Source of the DNA: a virus
Strand: one strand, 5' to 3'
Virus record (IMG/VR): IMGVR_UViG_3300025276_000044
Span: 1-52,358 of that record
Length of the DNA: 52,358 bases
A program made the position numbers and the translations under genes. Positions within the stretch are counted from its first letter, which is position 1. Each line of letters begins with the position of its first letter. Below, in pieces: positions 39,801-47,073 of the stretch. Below the pieces are notes generated by a model. That model had not been told where the DNA came from, searched no databases, and was given only the letters and a program-made list of their open reading frames with translations.

Positions 39801-42013
39801 ATTACGATACTTTTAATAATTTTTCATACTTTGCTTACAATACATCAACACCCCCTTCCCTCCCTGAAATAGGAAGTGCTAGTTTAAATTTAATAGGAAG
39901 TACATGGACTGGCTCCTTTAGTGATTATGGTGTTTGGTCACCCTTATCTTTAGTAGTTAATGAAAGAAGTATAGATCCAACAACAGGTTTAGAAATAGAT
40001 AATACAGATACACTACTAAATGCTCCTGATTTTGATTTTGATATTACAAATTATTCAGGAACACCAGAAAGTTTACCTATAAACTTTAAAGCAAATAATC
40101 AATCAATTAATGGAATCGTAACATATCAATCCCCCGCAGATCGAACATCAGTAGGGTTTAGATATACTCCTCTAACAAGTCAACAATTTACGGGATCATC
40201 TGGACCAAATACTGGGGGTGCTTTAAATGCTTTATTTGTTCCAACAGGATCACAATCTCCACAAACTTTATGGTTTGACCCTACATCCCCATCTCAAACA
40301 TTTTATAATTCTAATTTCAACCCATTAATTAATAATGTATCTGAAAGTATAGATAATACATACATACAAGTAGTAGAATATGCTGATGGTCCTGTTCCTT
40401 CAAACTTCGATCTTATAGTTAATAGAACAGCTAAAAAAGCACAAATACCAGATAGTTTCTATACTCAAAAGGCATCAATTCTTCCAAGATATGTAGGAAG
40501 TACTTTAGAAAGTGCTGATTATAATACTTATACACCATCAGGAAGTATTACATTTTTAAATAATATAACAGGAAGCGCAACACAAGTATCAGGATCCGGG
40601 TGGGATGGTGATGTTAGTTTTGGTAAAACTTCAGTAATTGATAAAAACCCAATTTACTTTGCTCACTATAAATCATCAAAAGAAAATTATGAATTATGGG
40701 ATACTTATACATTTAACATTGATCAGTTAATTTTATGCCCTACAGAAGCTATATTAGGATCAAAAGCACCTGAAAATCCTGTAGTTATTAAAATTGATGG
40801 GAGTAATGATAACTTATCGGAGGTCAGAAGTACTTTTGAATATGGAAGACAAATATCAGTAGCTTATAATGCAGGTAAAGTTGCAAAATCTGTATCCCAA
40901 TCTATATTTTATTCTACTTTAAAAATAGGAACTCAAGGAATATATCAAGGTGGTTTAGAGTATAATATGGTTATAGGATCTGAACCATCAAGAATAACAA
41001 ACCTAAGGGCAATAAATTTTAATGTGGCTGAGTGGAATCAATTATATTATACTGAAGACCTCGGTCAGGTAAATCGAGAGTTTGTTAATTTACAATCCGG
41101 TGCACTTCCAAATGGTGGGGTACCATCAGGTTCTAATTATGGTACAGCTAAATGTTGGATGACAACAGGATCAAATACTTTAATATTACAAGGTGGAGGT
41201 ATAGCTATATCAGCATCAACTGGGTTAGATAGAGTTTCCTATAACAACCACGTTCAAACATTATATGGTCCTGGATTAGGTGTAATCCATTCTTTTAATA
41301 AATATGCTCAACTTCGCAAAGTATTCATAGATTTTCCTCTTAATAGTACTGATTTTGGTCAACTTGGAATACCTGATGGTTTTAAAATGAATACCGGTTC
41401 TGTTGATAATTATCACACATTTAATATTTCCGAAACAGCAAATAATGTCAATAATTCAGCATCAATATTAACTCCTTCAGTACCAGGAATAGATAATTAT
41501 GAAGATTTTAACATACCCTTTCTTATTAATAAGGGAGACGAAATAAGAGTTACTTGGAATCCCAATTCAGGCTCTGGAGACCCACAATTTTTCAGAACAG
41601 AAGATTTTACAGTAATAGATACCCCAACATCTCCTATAGAAGATCAAGATTATTTTGTCCGTTTAAAGAAAACTTTATTCCAATTTGATTATTATTTTGC
41701 ACCATCATCTTCATTATATAATCAATTAACTGTTTATCCTGATCCTTCTAATTATGATATTGTAAATGGGGAAATTTATGGTTTTACAGTTAGAAGAAGA
41801 GTAAATGCTGATGATAGGGTAATAGTATATCAAACCCCACCAACAGGATCTGCAGGTATTAATACATTATCCCCATCAGGATATTTAATACCAAATGATT
41901 TTTCAGCAGTACAAAAAAGAAATGTACAAACTATAATAAATCAATTAAAAGCTAAAAATGCCTTTTCTTCAGATGAAGCAAATGATAATAGCAACAGTAA
42001 CATGCAGTCTTAA
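33854..42013 (+). CDS. giant virion structural protein (2,719 aa)
   Basis: This is one uninterrupted 8.2-kb frame. Around residues 575-640 the RLYHNMAYLTKKKGTISGLR, LINVWGIPNTILRINEFGG pattern is shared with large structural proteins of marine T4-like phages. Around 1,280-1,310, GSFQEFRYYSNNIS ends a LamG-like domain. Around 1,500-1,570, IRLIKYFDNSLF-like and KSYVPARTSVTTGVIIKQN segments form another conserved block. The remainder is Gly/Ser/Thr-rich beta structure with many TGS turns. It occupies the gp7-gp10 position and may be a fused wedge plus receptor-binding fibre protein. Confidence 0.85.
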   Translation: MEYENNNFLSGVEIPISASMMPIAPRELTSDSFITPEDEAIIPNSGLTSSFAPTENIVEFYAYDAQKNIISRNYDFKDWKITQNSANTEVPTDFTDDQGLEVIVSSTGSIPTDYIEVNPPVDLYNLGFDNGEVYALYNFINYELSSSIDNTYYISEISGDRTEVRIKSNTISNGDIRSTYKKFRQQFNSQEYFDEFYLGLFDNRYEICTNIFLEQEDEQASILLKLYNELDPSISTGSQVYVATKVGETVSYKVKFEEDFRSFIDNATYIKGPNINIPLQDLINNSTTLKNKEELLNSPSSASVDSVLNILNKTGVTLTPNYSYDTFEEFINFSSAKERLNNFVEKVTQIQSHEADISALIAITGSNPTVTPVSQSLASAQSSITNLVENFDGYENYLYYNTSSAFAYPKTGSYYPFPLLPTTDQEVVEWIGSDVEGSQYYGGYLLSASLYDEDNQNYLYYTIPTFITENSNNDDYTTFSNMVGQSFDEVWMYTKALSERYNTTNDPEKGLPLDLAADAIKGLGFETFGNNYDNQDNFIGLAGENNGTYTPPTGSELITDYIAINGGSVMLYWDYDYSWADYVEEFIEYGWPYAIDKVSKEIYKRLYHNMAYLTKKKGTISGLRQLINVWGIPNTILRINEFGGKNRDNTDDYDLWYNRYNYTYTPVAAQNFMASSSVKIPWMPLLRNKIVADNPPNPIINPTTIVNQGYGQFLGGRVMSYDGTPGTSNQYEITGSGLGGPNLGSGGLSTLRTIANNGAPQGLIPSSSLINDVKVFSPVTITGANTQTNSGVLNGIDSYFTVTGGGVGGEIVVYSDLSGGIDRIFINSNGTGQRGGLGYTTSSIITITAAQLNSINGTLGNSMSGADYQYSVTSADLQDGSPTQIITDNNWTVGTTSSLSTRTGTITGGGSGLFVKFDIIGNVLYNLQVADYGADGSTIPLDTNTFAGGWDYNVGDIISLASSINPFGNQDVPQSWYSGNNIFRATVLKVSGSRVHELSIVQDGSTGWSSASEIWAYSQAVNSLNDPTIGVGFANQYPNNSGPTVFDITTVPSFAGSGSSPAYVVPDGVALRFKAPKGPPSSSYGGSFYSQSIIVKKSNGTNDSQMDWGISLFYEDQPTGSYSGSSFSDYYNYGKLRFYMSASQADGGVQVSDDIYLPFFDGGWWSVLLQRDQHVSIADDSLPTTYTMFAANKQDNGWDGNSLGFSGSVSMSSAPIPFNSGYGGGFYDEAIYNTDSGSIKTSLNNAWNSYGVTNVDGVYVGGYVSGSDIMTEISNENGKIFSGSFQEFRYYSNNISKEVFNDFVMNPESIEGNNITGSESSFDIVNFRAPLGNELEYKFIAIAEVTEATNSYGTALYDVDPYGGVGFSNEFTNKQTSVHPAITGSAVVVITGSFYNPATGGITSSYDFIEYGNLSGSVYSKTNVETYFLDQPSIGIRNRVSNKIQVEDGDAYGKVLSKYQSIDQNYLISQSYTEDITSLEVGFSPQDEVNDDIIAAFGYGAVSSVIADPRFFFDSQDDYYPKLRQISEEYFKKYTTGNIQDYLRLIKYFDNSLFKAIKSYVPARTSVTTGVIIKQNMLERNRVRPVRVNPNTIIAYTSETGSIAGDVSPTETGMNSAISYRNIEITGNINIGTLSGLHGNVPPNLEGKVSSSGAGFNIVPVTQSWNGAHKTPAGLINFTDSSSTEFYNGEYSGSTIVVTSQSLQNNPYTVDPNLDINYTVAITSSTGQYSYTYLSVIDTYPSFSMCMEFYTRNPSQKGWKDQFDSWASSQTTNATGSVWLNRDPDIENRFYIDGIQFSNVASTLGSGIGSNNSFEPGAAFGLSHTSNGGYQNNWQLAPRIEIPLPPREGSGLIDIEALPSSPNYVATNTIGPYFKMDISGSIDSIGAAPNTAFKTNNGKMGGLDDNIIISTMLGANNIIEKTAGYINNAGLTEGLCKYWYADAYLQNARYISLVDVNSGNPTPFPDPVGVFTGSIQMEIRISNYDTFNNFSYFAYNTSTPPSLPEIGSASLNLIGSTWTGSFSDYGVWSPLSLVVNERSIDPTTGLEIDNTDTLLNAPDFDFDITNYSGTPESLPINFKANNQSINGIVTYQSPADRTSVGFRYTPLTSQQFTGSSGPNTGGALNALFVPTGSQSPQTLWFDPTSPSQTFYNSNFNPLINNVSESIDNTYIQVVEYADGPVPSNFDLIVNRTAKKAQIPDSFYTQKASILPRYVGSTLESADYNTYTPSGSITFLNNITGSATQVSGSGWDGDVSFGKTSVIDKNPIYFAHYKSSKENYELWDTYTFNIDQLILCPTEAILGSKAPENPVVIKIDGSNDNLSEVRSTFEYGRQISVAYNAGKVAKSVSQSIFYSTLKIGTQGIYQGGLEYNMVIGSEPSRITNLRAINFNVAEWNQLYYTEDLGQVNREFVNLQSGALPNGGVPSGSNYGTAKCWMTTGSNTLILQGGGIAISASTGLDRVSYNNHVQTLYGPGLGVIHSFNKYAQLRKVFIDFPLNSTDFGQLGIPDGFKMNTGSVDNYHTFNISETANNVNNSASILTPSVPGIDNYEDFNIPFLINKGDEIRVTWNPNSGSGDPQFFRTEDFTVIDTPTSPIEDQDYFVRLKKTLFQFDYYFAPSSSLYNQLTVYPDPSNYDIVNGEIYGFTVRRRVNADDRVIVYQTPPTGSAGINTLSPSGYLIPNDFSAVQKRNVQTIINQLKAKNAFSSDEANDNSNSNMQS

Positions 42014-42019
42014 TATAGC

Positions 42020-42053
42020 TTGGATTAAAAACAAAATTAACGTATATTTATAA
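42020..42053 (+). promoter_or_regulatory. hybrid early/late promoter L6
   Basis: TTG at 42020-42022, 20 bases, TATATTTA at 42043-42050, and the box continues as TATTTATAA (42045-42053). It thus satisfies both the early-type and late-type patterns. It lies 16 bases before the ATG of an apparently abundant structural protein. Confidence 0.65.
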
Positions 42054-42069
42054 TTAAAACAATATAATA

Positions 42070-42753
42070 ATGGGATATTTAAATAATCAGGTAGTAACAG
42101 TCGATGCTATCTTAACAACAAAAGGAAGAGAGCTCTTAGCTAGAGGTGATGGTTCTTTCAACATAAGAGCATTCGCTTTGTCAGATGATGAAATTGATTA
42201 TACTTTGTATAATCCAACAAACCCATCAGGCTCTGCTTATTATGGTGAAGCAATTCAAAATATGCCTCTATTAGAAGCATTTCCGGATGAAACTCAAATG
42301 ATGAAGTATAAGCTAGTAACTCTTCCAAGAGACACAGCTAAAATGCCAGTTGTTACAGCCGGTGGAGTATCAGTAGTTACTTTAAAACAAACAGGACAAA
42401 TTACAATTACACCTCAAACATTAAATTACTTAGGTAACAATTCAGTTCAAGAATCTTCAGGATATTCATTTACAGTAAGTGATGTAAGACAATTTGCTAG
42501 TCAAAATGGTGTAATGGGTCAAGGTATTACAACTGATGCTTCTGTTGCTTTAAACGCAGTATCAATGCAAACTAATGGTACTAATGTATCAAGAACAGTA
42601 ATTGGTATGCAGTGTGTATTAACAGCAACTGGTGTTAGTACATTATTTGGTGCAGCCGGTAACACAACAGCAACACTATACAGTTTACTATCAATTATAG
42701 GTTTAGACTCAGGAGCAAGAATACAAATTCCAATCCAAATCACTAGAACATAA
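42070..42753 (+). CDS. virion structural protein
   Basis: This encodes a 227-residue protein. The opening VVTVDAILTTKGRELLARGDGSFNIRAFALSDDEIDYTLYNP is a pattern repeated in structural proteins of many marine T4-like phages, often just after the giant protein. The rest is Thr/Val-rich beta. A dedicated hybrid promoter suggests high expression. Its exact place in the particle is unknown to me. Confidence 0.75.
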   Translation: MGYLNNQVVTVDAILTTKGRELLARGDGSFNIRAFALSDDEIDYTLYNPTNPSGSAYYGEAIQNMPLLEAFPDETQMMKYKLVTLPRDTAKMPVVTAGGVSVVTLKQTGQITITPQTLNYLGNNSVQESSGYSFTVSDVRQFASQNGVMGQGITTDASVALNAVSMQTNGTNVSRTVIGMQCVLTATGVSTLFGAAGNTTATLYSLLSIIGLDSGARIQIPIQITRT

Positions 42754-42765
42754 ACAAAAAAAAAT

Positions 42766-43884
42766 ATGGCAGCCCAAGACAATAAAAACCCAGCAAGACG
42801 AAATAACCAAACAGGTGAATCACCAGTTATTCCTGCTTTTTCAACTGCAGTACCTCAAAATACAATTGCAACTTTTTCAACATTTGAATCTCAAGATTTA
42901 TTAATTAGTACTGAGAATGTAACAAGTACAGTGTGGGAGGGTAACCAACCAACATTAACTAATTATTATACTTCTTCAACCCAAGTAGGTAGTTCAACAG
43001 GTCAGTTTTATTATAATGTATGGGCATCTGTAGAAGCTACAGGATCTATACAATTTGCAATGGCTTACTGTGACGCTGATGGAAGTGGAAGTTTATTATA
43101 TAACCCAAATGTTCCTCAATTATCCCCAACAAGAACTAATTATGGTCAATATAGAAATTTAGTATTAGGAGATGAAAACGCAAATTTTGTATTTGGTAAT
43201 CAATCATCATCTTACTTCTATGCTTTACCTATAGAAAGATCCGGATATAAAGAAGAATTACTTCCAGGAGTTTGGACAATGACTCTTGGTGCTTTACGTC
43301 TTACAGATGATAGTAAAGTTAACCAAGCAGCTATATTTTCAGATGCTGGTAGAGTATATAATATAGTTTCAGGATCAGCAGGTACTGTTAATACTACAGT
43401 AAATACTCAAGGTTGGTCAGAAGGTTCGGGATCGTATGGTTGGTTCTTACCGGACATTGCAACCTTACTTTTAAGTGGTGAAGCTTTAGATAGTTTAGTA
43501 GCTGATGGTGGTACAAATTTAACTACTGTTAGGGGTAGTAATACTGAAGATAATAATCCTGAATTATTATACCAAAAATTAGAAACAGGAGGACAAGCTG
43601 CTAATGGTGGGTGGACATTAAATTCATCTGAGCAACTATCATCTGATTTTATTTTCTGTAGAGCAAGAAGTCAAAACTTTAACTACTCAACCAACCCATC
43701 ATTTATTTCAGGATCAGATGGATCTGTTTTATATAATTCATTTATTAACGATCCTCAAGTATACATTACAACTGTAGGTTTATATAGTGATGATCAAGAA
43801 TTAGTAGCAGTAGCTAAACTATCAAGACCACTATTAAAGGATTTTACTAAAGAATTACTTGTAAGAATAAAATTAGACTTTTAA
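42766..43884 (+). CDS. virion structural protein, paralogue A
   Basis: This encodes a 372-residue Ser/Thr/Gly-rich protein without membrane segments. Its C-terminus (VYITTVGLYSDDQELVAVAK, then LSRPLLKDF) is closely similar to that of the next gene, indicating duplication. It lies in the structural operon 12 bases after the previous gene. It probably assembles by its conserved C-terminal domain, with the N-terminal part specialised. Confidence 0.72.
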   Translation: MAAQDNKNPARRNNQTGESPVIPAFSTAVPQNTIATFSTFESQDLLISTENVTSTVWEGNQPTLTNYYTSSTQVGSSTGQFYYNVWASVEATGSIQFAMAYCDADGSGSLLYNPNVPQLSPTRTNYGQYRNLVLGDENANFVFGNQSSSYFYALPIERSGYKEELLPGVWTMTLGALRLTDDSKVNQAAIFSDAGRVYNIVSGSAGTVNTTVNTQGWSEGSGSYGWFLPDIATLLLSGEALDSLVADGGTNLTTVRGSNTEDNNPELLYQKLETGGQAANGGWTLNSSEQLSSDFIFCRARSQNFNYSTNPSFISGSDGSVLYNSFINDPQVYITTVGLYSDDQELVAVAKLSRPLLKDFTKELLVRIKLDF

Positions 43885-43887
43885 TGA

Positions 43888-44850
43888 ATGGGTGCATGGA
43901 AACAATTCACAACTAAGGACGTTACACAAACTCCTTTTACAGCAGATAAAGGTTGGAACCTAACAGGATCAGTAATGACTGGCTCTGACTATGGTGTTAA
44001 CTTTTTTCAAGGAGAAGATGTTGATTATTTAGCTTACAATAATTATTCTACAGGATTTGTATTTACATCTTCTTACAATTCTGTTTATAATAGTGCTAAG
44101 CAATTATACTATACAAATTATAGAACTTCAAGTACTGGAGATTATCTTACCACAGCTAGTGTAATAAGAGGTGTAACAAGAGAAGACGATAGATTAACAG
44201 GTCCCATTCAATCTCCTTTATATGATAATTATTTACAATCTTCATTAACTCAACAAAGAAACCTTAGAAGTAGATGTTCAATTATTTCAATACCAACAAA
44301 ACTTTTTGGTGAAAAAATAATGCCTTATACCTTTGAACTAAACTATACAGGATCATATGGAATATCAGGAATACGACAATTAGTTGATGATGGTGAGGGT
44401 AATGTTATAGATCCAACTATAACCCCTATCCCAGGTAAAGTAACTAATATTATGGGACAAATATTTTACTCCCAAGGAATGGTAGTATTAACAGACTCAG
44501 ATTGGGATACTTTTTCAACTATTGTAGCTGAGTCTGAAAGTGGGTTTAAAGAATTAATAAATGTAGGTATTAATTTCTCCTCATCACTTACAATTCACGA
44601 AAATCAATATAAGTGTACTATATTAGAAAATGAGTTTGGGGTTTCAACTAATCCATCTCTACTTTCTTCATCATTTGAAGGTGATTTAAATTATTACTCA
44701 TGGGCAACAGCTTCATATTTTGAACCTTACGTAACTTGTGTAGGTTTATATAATGAAGCACAACAGTTAGTAGCTGTAGGAAAATTATCATTTCCACTAC
44801 CAGTATCAAAATTTACAGATACTACAGTTATTGTAAACTACGATATATGA
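43888..44850 (+). CDS. virion structural protein, paralogue B
   Basis: This encodes a 320-residue protein rich in Tyr, Ser and Thr. The C-terminal YVTCVGLYNEAQQLVAVGKL, SFPLPVSKF matches paralogue A, while the N-terminal halves are unlike. The start at 43888 (MGAWKQF) is 3 bases after the previous stop; an ATG 4 bases earlier is in another frame. It overlaps the nuclease gene by 4 bases. It is likely a tail or neck component. Confidence 0.72.
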   Translation: MGAWKQFTTKDVTQTPFTADKGWNLTGSVMTGSDYGVNFFQGEDVDYLAYNNYSTGFVFTSSYNSVYNSAKQLYYTNYRTSSTGDYLTTASVIRGVTREDDRLTGPIQSPLYDNYLQSSLTQQRNLRSRCSIISIPTKLFGEKIMPYTFELNYTGSYGISGIRQLVDDGEGNVIDPTITPIPGKVTNIMGQIFYSQGMVVLTDSDWDTFSTIVAESESGFKELINVGINFSSSLTIHENQYKCTILENEFGVSTNPSLLSSSFEGDLNYYSWATASYFEPYVTCVGLYNEAQQLVAVGKLSFPLPVSKFTDTTVIVNYDI

Positions 44851-45296
44851 TAAATTGGACATATCTTAAAGAAGAAATAACTGACATAAAACAATTAGAT
44901 AAACATATAATGGGATTTGTTTATAGAATTGATCATATTCCATCTAATAAATCTTATATTGGTAAAAAATTTCTTGTATTTACTCGTAAGCAAAAATTAG
45001 GTAAAAAAGAATTAAAAGTATTTGAAGGTCAAAAAGGTAGACCACCTAAATTTAAAATAGTATCTAAAGAATCAGATTGGAAAACATATTGGAGTTCAAA
45101 TAAACATTTAGTAAAATTAGTAAAAGGCGAACCTGAAGAAAACTTTAAACGTACTATTATTAGATTTTGTACTAGTAAAAAGGAACTAACATATTTTGAA
45201 ACTAAGTATCAATTTCTACATGAAGTTTTAGAAAATCCAAAAGAATACTTCAATGACAATATTCTCGGAAAATTCTTTACTAAAGATTTCATTTAA
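44847..45296 (+). CDS. GIY-YIG-like nuclease
   Basis: This encodes a 149-residue protein with GFVYRIDH (about 23-30) and YIGKK (about 37-41) as the two GIY-YIG strands, a W-x-x-Y-W-S-S-N-K segment and FETKYQFLHEVL supplying the metal-binding Glu. It resembles SegE-like freestanding nucleases of T4-type phages. The family cuts DNA, either for homing or for phage DNA processing. It overlaps the structural gene upstream by 4 bases (ATGA) and precedes the primase promoter, so a housekeeping function is as likely as homing. Confidence 0.72.
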   Translation: MINWTYLKEEITDIKQLDKHIMGFVYRIDHIPSNKSYIGKKFLVFTRKQKLGKKELKVFEGQKGRPPKFKIVSKESDWKTYWSSNKHLVKLVKGEPEENFKRTIIRFCTSKKELTYFETKYQFLHEVLENPKEYFNDNILGKFFTKDFI

Positions 45297-45299
45297 GCG

Positions 45300-45329
45300 T
45301 TGATGCACCAAATATGTTTCGTATATTAC
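45300..45329 (+). promoter_or_regulatory. early-type promoter P14 for primase
   Basis: TTG 45300-45302, 19 bases, TATATTAC 45322-45329. It is one base shorter in the spacer than the other thirteen. The presumed primase ATG (45335) is only 5 bases beyond the box, so the leader would be very short. Confidence 0.7.
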
Positions 45330-45334
45330 GATTC

Positions 45335-46267
45335 ATGATAAATGAACTATTAGTAAATCTAGTTAATTCTGTTATAGGAACAGGCAAGCGGACAGCTAGG
45401 GGCAATCAAGCTCACTCATGTCCCTATTGCAATCATGTAAAACCTAAATTAGAAATAAATTTTTCCGAAAATAAAAAAGGTTATAATCCTTGGCATTGTT
45501 GGGTGTGTGATAAAAAAGGAACTCGAATTACATCTTTATTTAAACAAGTAAAAGCAGCTCCCGAAAAATTTGATGAATTATTTAAATTAATTGGTAATGA
45601 ACAAGAACATAAAAAAGTTGTATCTGTTACAGATTTAAAATTACCCGAAGAATTTAAATTATTTGAAAATATTACAACCTCAAATATTGCAGGTAGGAAG
45701 GCAGTAGCATATTTAAAAAATAGAGGCATTACAAAAGATGATGTAGATAAATATAATATGGGGTATTGCACATCAGGTAGATATACTAATATGGTTATAA
45801 TTCCATCCTATGATGAAACTGGTAAATTAAACTACTTTACAGGCCGTTCATTTGAAAAAGACCCTTATATAAAATATAGAAACCCAGAAACATCTCGTGA
45901 TATTATACCATTTGAGTTGTTTATAAACTGGAAATTACCGTTAATACTGTGTGAGGGACCATTTGACGCCATAGCCATTAAAAGAAACGCAATACCGCTA
46001 TTAGGCAACAATATACAACAAAATTTAATGAAGCGAATTGTAACATCCACAGTTGAAAAAATTTACATAGCATTAGATAATGATGCTTTAAAAAAGGCAA
46101 TATATTTTGCTGAGCAGTTTATAAATGAAGGAAAAGAAGTTCATCTAATTGAACTTAAAGGGAAAGACCCTAGTGAAATGGGATTTACTCAATTTACAAA
46201 TTTAATACAAAAATCAACTCCCCTTACAGAATATAATTTAATGGAGAAAAAATTATCATTAGTATGA
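45335..46267 (+). CDS. gp61: DNA primase, gp61-like
   Basis: This encodes a 310-residue primase. An N-terminal zinc finger (SCPYCNHVKPKLEINF, then WHCWVCDKKG; Cys29, Cys32, Cys55, Cys58) precedes the Toprim core: LILCEGPFDAIA with Glu207, IALDNDALKK with Asp248 and Asp250, and GKDPSEMG. It makes RNA primers for lagging-strand synthesis with the replicative helicase (gp41 in T4, not in this window). The frame is open from 45314, but that ATG lies inside the promoter spacer, so 45335 is chosen. It overlaps the next gene by 4 bases. Confidence 0.9.
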   Translation: MINELLVNLVNSVIGTGKRTARGNQAHSCPYCNHVKPKLEINFSENKKGYNPWHCWVCDKKGTRITSLFKQVKAAPEKFDELFKLIGNEQEHKKVVSVTDLKLPEEFKLFENITTSNIAGRKAVAYLKNRGITKDDVDKYNMGYCTSGRYTNMVIIPSYDETGKLNYFTGRSFEKDPYIKYRNPETSRDIIPFELFINWKLPLILCEGPFDAIAIKRNAIPLLGNNIQQNLMKRIVTSTVEKIYIALDNDALKKAIYFAEQFINEGKEVHLIELKGKDPSEMGFTQFTNLIQKSTPLTEYNLMEKKLSLV

Positions 46268-47052
46268 AAAAGAAAACAATTAAAAAATCTTATAATAGGA
46301 TTTTAGAAATTTCGGAAGATGCAAAGCAAATTACCTTACCAGATGCACGATATTATAGAAGAAACGGTAAATATTACCCATCTATAACTTATGTATTAAG
46401 TTGTTACCCTAAAGGAAAACACTTCCAAGATTGGTTAAAAAAAGTAGGATATAGTGCTGATTGGATTGTTAAAAAAGCAGCTGAGGAAGGTACTCAAGTA
46501 CATGAAATGATTGAGGATTATCTTAATGGTAAAGAATTAAATTTCTTACAACATGGTATCCCAATGTACAATCCAGATGTTTGGCAGATGTTCCTAAAAT
46601 TTGTTGATTTTTGGGAAGAATACACCCCAACACTAATTGAAGCTGAAGTACACCTATTTTCAGATGAAATTAAGGTAGCAGGTACTTGTGATTTAGTATG
46701 TGAGATTGAAGTAGAAGGTAAGACAGAAATGTGGATTATTGATTTTAAAACATCAAATAACTTACAAGTAACTCATGATTTACAAGGGGCTATTTATGCT
46801 AAATGTTATGAAGAATGTTATGGTAAAACTGTAGATAGAGTAGGAGTATTATGGTTAAAATCAAAATCTAGGGGTAAAGATAAAGAAGGTAAACGCCTAA
46901 AAGGTAAAGGATGGGAAATGCATGAGTCAAAACGCACACAAGATGAAAATATAGATATATTTGAAACTGTAAAAAAATTATTTGATTTAGAATTTCCTAG
47001 ACATTCTCCAATATTTACTGAATTTAAAACGCAAGCTAAACGAATTTTGTGA
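46264..47052 (+). CDS. PD-(D/E)XK nuclease (RecB/Cas4-like)
   Basis: This encodes a 262-residue protein with the RecB-family nuclease pattern: GTQVHEMIEDYL (His80), GTCDLVCEIE (Asp143), WIIDFKTS (Asp160 and Lys162) and LQGAIYAKCYEE (Gln174). These form the metal and DNA site of Cas4/AddB-type exonucleases. It is coupled to the primase by an ATGA overlap. It may process DNA ends in recombination-dependent replication or degrade host DNA. No iron-sulfur cysteines are seen. Confidence 0.85.
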   Translation: MKKKTIKKSYNRILEISEDAKQITLPDARYYRRNGKYYPSITYVLSCYPKGKHFQDWLKKVGYSADWIVKKAAEEGTQVHEMIEDYLNGKELNFLQHGIPMYNPDVWQMFLKFVDFWEEYTPTLIEAEVHLFSDEIKVAGTCDLVCEIEVEGKTEMWIIDFKTSNNLQVTHDLQGAIYAKCYEECYGKTVDRVGVLWLKSKSRGKDKEGKRLKGKGWEMHESKRTQDENIDIFETVKKLFDLEFPRHSPIFTEFKTQAKRIL

Positions 47053-47061
47053 TATTTATAA
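47053..47061 (+). promoter_or_regulatory. late-type promoter motif L7
   Basis: TATTTATAA overlaps just past the nuclease stop and lies 12 bases before the ATG of the capsid-targeted kinase. It changes the expression class from early (primase, nuclease) to late. Confidence 0.6.
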
Positions 47062-47073
47062 CAAAATATTCAA

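Noticed and set aside
44847-45296. Homing endonuclease inserted as a mobile intron or cassette
   Set aside because: The gene is coupled by an ATGA overlap to the structural gene and no interrupted gene or intron boundary is visible, so a mobile element is not supported.
45314-45334. Upstream ATG for the primase
   Set aside because: It lies within the promoter spacer, upstream of the expected transcription start; the ATG at 45335 leaves the full primase fold intact.
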